Of a stretch of 64,000 nt of DNA, positions 62,558 to 64,000 are shown one piece after another. The position numbers and the translations under genes were made by a program. Origin of the DNA: Sphingomonas sp. IC081 (GTDB lineage Bacteria; Pseudomonadota; Alphaproteobacteria; Sphingomonadales; Sphingomonadaceae); NCBI RefSeq assembly GCF_006874585.1, contig NZ_CP029766.1, positions 18,142-82,141 on the forward strand. The letters run 5' to 3'. Within the stretch, counting starts at the first letter, position 1, and the number at the start of each line of letters is the position of its first letter. The notes beneath the pieces are model-generated. The model searched no databases and was not told the origin of the DNA. It was given only the letters and a program-made list of their open reading frames with translations.

Positions 62558-62951
62558 GTGCTGGCTTCCCTTTTTCCTCGATGGAGCCAAAGGCGATGGC
62601 GTCCATCGGCTTCTGCCCGCTGGCGAAGCCGGGGGGGTTGAACCGGCACCGGAGGGCCGAGTGTGAGGGAGGGGGATCACCCGTCCTGCACGGAAGCGCA
62701 GCAAACGAAAGGATGGGGACACCCTCGCGTGAGCCAAGCGCAGCGCGCCTGCGCGCGAAGACGGCCTGGCCCTTGCCGGGAAGGGGGGAGGCCGCCCCCC
62801 TTGAGGCTGAGAAAGGAAAAAGGCCGCGCTAGCGCGGCCTCCACTTCGAGCGAGGATCGTTAACTGGATAGGACGAAACCGCTTTGCGGGTTCGGTCGGA
62901 GCGAAAGCGCAGATAGAGCCGTGCTGGCAGGCCGCTCCCGCCCTTCCCCGT
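62555..62951 (-). repeat. Leader repeat B, upstream of ardC
   Basis: Second copy of the leader at 59831-60232. Hairpins at the equivalent places are AAGGGGGG/CCCCCCTT around AGGCCG (62781-62802) and CCGC/GCGG (62879-62889): stems conserved, bases changed on both arms. This copy also contains a terminator hairpin at 62821-62840 that copy A lacks. It fills the gap between ssb and ardC. Confidence 0.75.
62812..62840 (-). terminator. Terminator after the second ssb
   Basis: Perfect 20-bp palindrome AGGCCGCGCTAGCGCGGCCT, followed on the minus strand by TTTTTCC. It lies about 115 bp after the ssb stop and ahead of the ardC start, so it should separate the two genes, leaving a promoter for ardC in the remaining leader. 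Confidence 0.75.
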
Positions 62952-62952
62952 T

Positions 62953-63279
62953 TTAGTTGTCCTGCTCAGCGATCTTGCGCGCCAGGATCGAGAAGGAATC
63001 CGCAATCAACTCGGTCTTGTAGACGACCCCGGTATCTCCAGAATGGCTGTTCTCGCGGGTCCGCCCGGTGATGTGAACAAGATCGCCTGCCTCGGCATTT
63101 TCGACCTGGGCCGCGACCTTGGGAAAGCACACGACACTGTTCCAATGGGTATCGGTCTTCCAGTCGTCCCCGTCCCTGCGGTTGTAGTTCGAGGCCACGC
63201 TGACATAAGTAACCTTCTCCAAGGGACGGATTTTGCCGATACGGCCGATAATCCGAAATTCAGCGATATTTTGCGACAT
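62953..63279 (-). CDS. ssb: Single-stranded DNA-binding protein, second copy
   Basis: 108 residues from ATG 63279. OB-fold pattern: NIAEFRIIGRIGKIRPLEKV then VTYVSVASNYNRR, HWNSVVCFPK and AEAGDLVHITGR. The N-terminus is almost identical to the first SSB, while later parts have diverged. It lacks an acidic DDDIPF-type C-terminal tip. Confidence 0.9.
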   Translation of the reverse strand: MSQNIAEFRIIGRIGKIRPLEKVTYVSVASNYNRRDGDDWKTDTHWNSVVCFPKVAAQVENAEAGDLVHITGRTRENSHSGDTGVVYKTELIADSFSILARKIAEQDN

Positions 63280-63331
63280 CGAGGATTTCCTTTCAGGCAT
63301 TCCAAATCGATTTTGACGGGGAGGAAAGGCG

Positions 63332-63622
63332 CTATTCGCCCGAGGGACGCCCTGCCCCCTCCCCTCGTGCGACGTTCAATTTCTGCGTCTGTCTGCCAAC
63401 TTCTCCCTCTTGGTGGGCCTGCGCCAGGCTTCGATGTCGGGCAGACTTTGCCAGAAGCATCCGTGCATCGTGCAAGTCACGAACGAAGCCTGACCTGCCT
63501 TGGCACACGAATTTCGGAGCCACATCGCCACACGCGAAGTCGTGTCGCTCACGGCTTGATCCATTCCACCATATGGCGGCGCAAACGCAGGCAAAACCGC
63601 CCAGGATCGAGAGAGCTCTCAC
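63332..63622 (-). CDS. Small possible protein after the Toprim gene
   Basis: 96 residues from a GTG that overlaps the preceding stop (GTGA). A hydrophobic start (about 3-19) could be a signal or membrane segment. A second frame on the same strand (63376-63594, 72 residues) also reads like protein (MWLRNSCAKAGQASFVTC). At most one is likely to be real and I cannot decide from sequence alone. No family was recognised. Confidence 0.35.
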   Translation of the reverse strand: MRALSILGGFACVCAAIWWNGSSRERHDFACGDVAPKFVCQGRSGFVRDLHDARMLLAKSARHRSLAQAHQEGEVGRQTQKLNVARGEGAGRPSGE

Positions 63623-64000
63623 TGTTTCGCCCTACGCTTAGCAAGAAGCGCGTCGTTCCAATCGCCCCCTGGGGGAGGCAATATGATCTGGAGGCTGCGA
63701 CCATTTGCCGTGAGGTGCGGGTGTGCGCGGACAAGACCATCTCGGGCGGCTTTGCCATGTTGGGAGTAAACCCGGACCCGGCGGACATGGTCTGGTATGT
63801 ACAGATCACGATAGCGCTCGACACCGCATACGGCCGAGCAGCCGCTAAGTTCGTTGAGGACGATGGCCGATTCTGCGTCTTCGAAGCCTTCGGCCAGATT
63901 CATGGTGTCGTCAGCTGGCGCTCCAAGATGTACCGCGCTTTGCCGCGGATCGCCCAATGTTCGCTTGGCGGCATCTAGGCACGCACATTTGCGACCATCG
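63619..64000 (-). CDS. Toprim-domain protein (plasmid primase type), partial
   Basis: C-terminal about 126 residues; the frame is open to the right edge, so the 5' end lies outside the window. The pattern LGAPADDTMNLAEGFEDAES is the Toprim glutamate motif, and the end LQIILPPPGGDWNDALL is typical of the C-terminus of plasmid Toprim/primase-helicase proteins. The usual DxD-like position is altered here (VYSQHGKAA where most relatives have an acidic pair), which may impair catalysis. It belongs to the leading region. Confidence 0.75.
   Translation of the reverse strand, partial: DGRKCACLDAAKRTLGDPRQSAVHLGAPADDTMNLAEGFEDAESAIVLNELSGCSAVCGVERYRDLYIPDHVRRVRVYSQHGKAARDGLVRAHPHLTANGRSLQIILPPPGGDWNDALLAKRRAKQ

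Noticed and set aside
1..64000. CRISPR array, tRNA or rRNA genes, replication initiator, antibiotic-resistance cargo
   Set aside because: None was found. No regularly spaced repeats, cloverleaf or recognisable rep or resistance gene was seen on either strand.

Overview
The window looks like part of a large conjugative plasmid (or plasmid-like integrative element) from a GC-rich alphaproteobacterium, most plausibly a sphingomonad (Sphingomonas/Sphingobium/Novosphingobium group). That placement is an inference from gene style: the VirB sets, a MOBP/VirD2-like relaxase, DUF3768, ArdC and ParB-like leading genes, and an IS66 element with a YecA passenger. No rRNA, tRNA, CRISPR array or replication gene was seen, so the replicon type cannot be given.

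Layout. (1) 1-12516: a first VirB-type type IV secretion (T4SS) cluster, virB2-B3-B4-B6-B8-B9-B10-B11. Its virB4 is split by a complete 4.25-kb Tn3-family transposon (1628-5878) with intact inverted repeats and the 5-bp duplication AGCTA. (2) 12583-17445: an Rhs/YD-repeat protein with a nuclease-like C-terminal tip, followed by a low-GC putative immunity gene. (3) 17737-21150: an IS66-family element nested inside an IS3-family remnant, with the 8-bp duplication GTTCATTC. (4) 21266-24122: a block of small regulators (XRE, LuxR-type with a membrane anchor, UPF0149, a resolvase-derived HTH protein). (5) 24319-37916: a second, complete-looking T4SS from a TrbM-like protein and virB1 to virB11 and virD4. 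(6) 38326-52261: a defence island with a Zorya type I system (zorABCD plus an unrecognised fifth gene), a HigB toxin with an HTH-ImmA/IrrE partner, and a bacterial ubiquitin-like conjugation operon (triple Ub-like protein, E2, JAB protease, E1). (7) 52388-53084: a decayed repeat-protein pseudogene. (8) 53265-56151: a mobilisation operon on the minus strand (RHH accessory protein, relaxase, downstream gene), with a candidate oriT nic site at 56213-56220. (9) 56220-64000: the predicted leading region, with ssb, a ParB-like protein, DUF3768, an Abi-like HEPN protein, ardC, a second ssb and a Toprim/primase-type protein running off the right edge.

How it fits together. If the nic call TATCCTG|C on the + strand is right, single-stranded DNA enters the recipient rightward from about 56220. 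Nearly all genes in that direction lie on the minus strand, so the incoming strand could template them directly. Two about 400-bp repeats sit immediately upstream of the DUF3768 gene and ardC, and each folds into hairpins whose stems differ by compensating changes. They are candidate single-strand promoters or structured leaders. The second T4SS with VirD4 is the likely conjugation machine. The first lacks recognisable VirB1, B5, B7 and D4, is inactivated by the transposon, and is linked to the Rhs toxin. The anti-phage island sits between the transfer genes and the relaxase.
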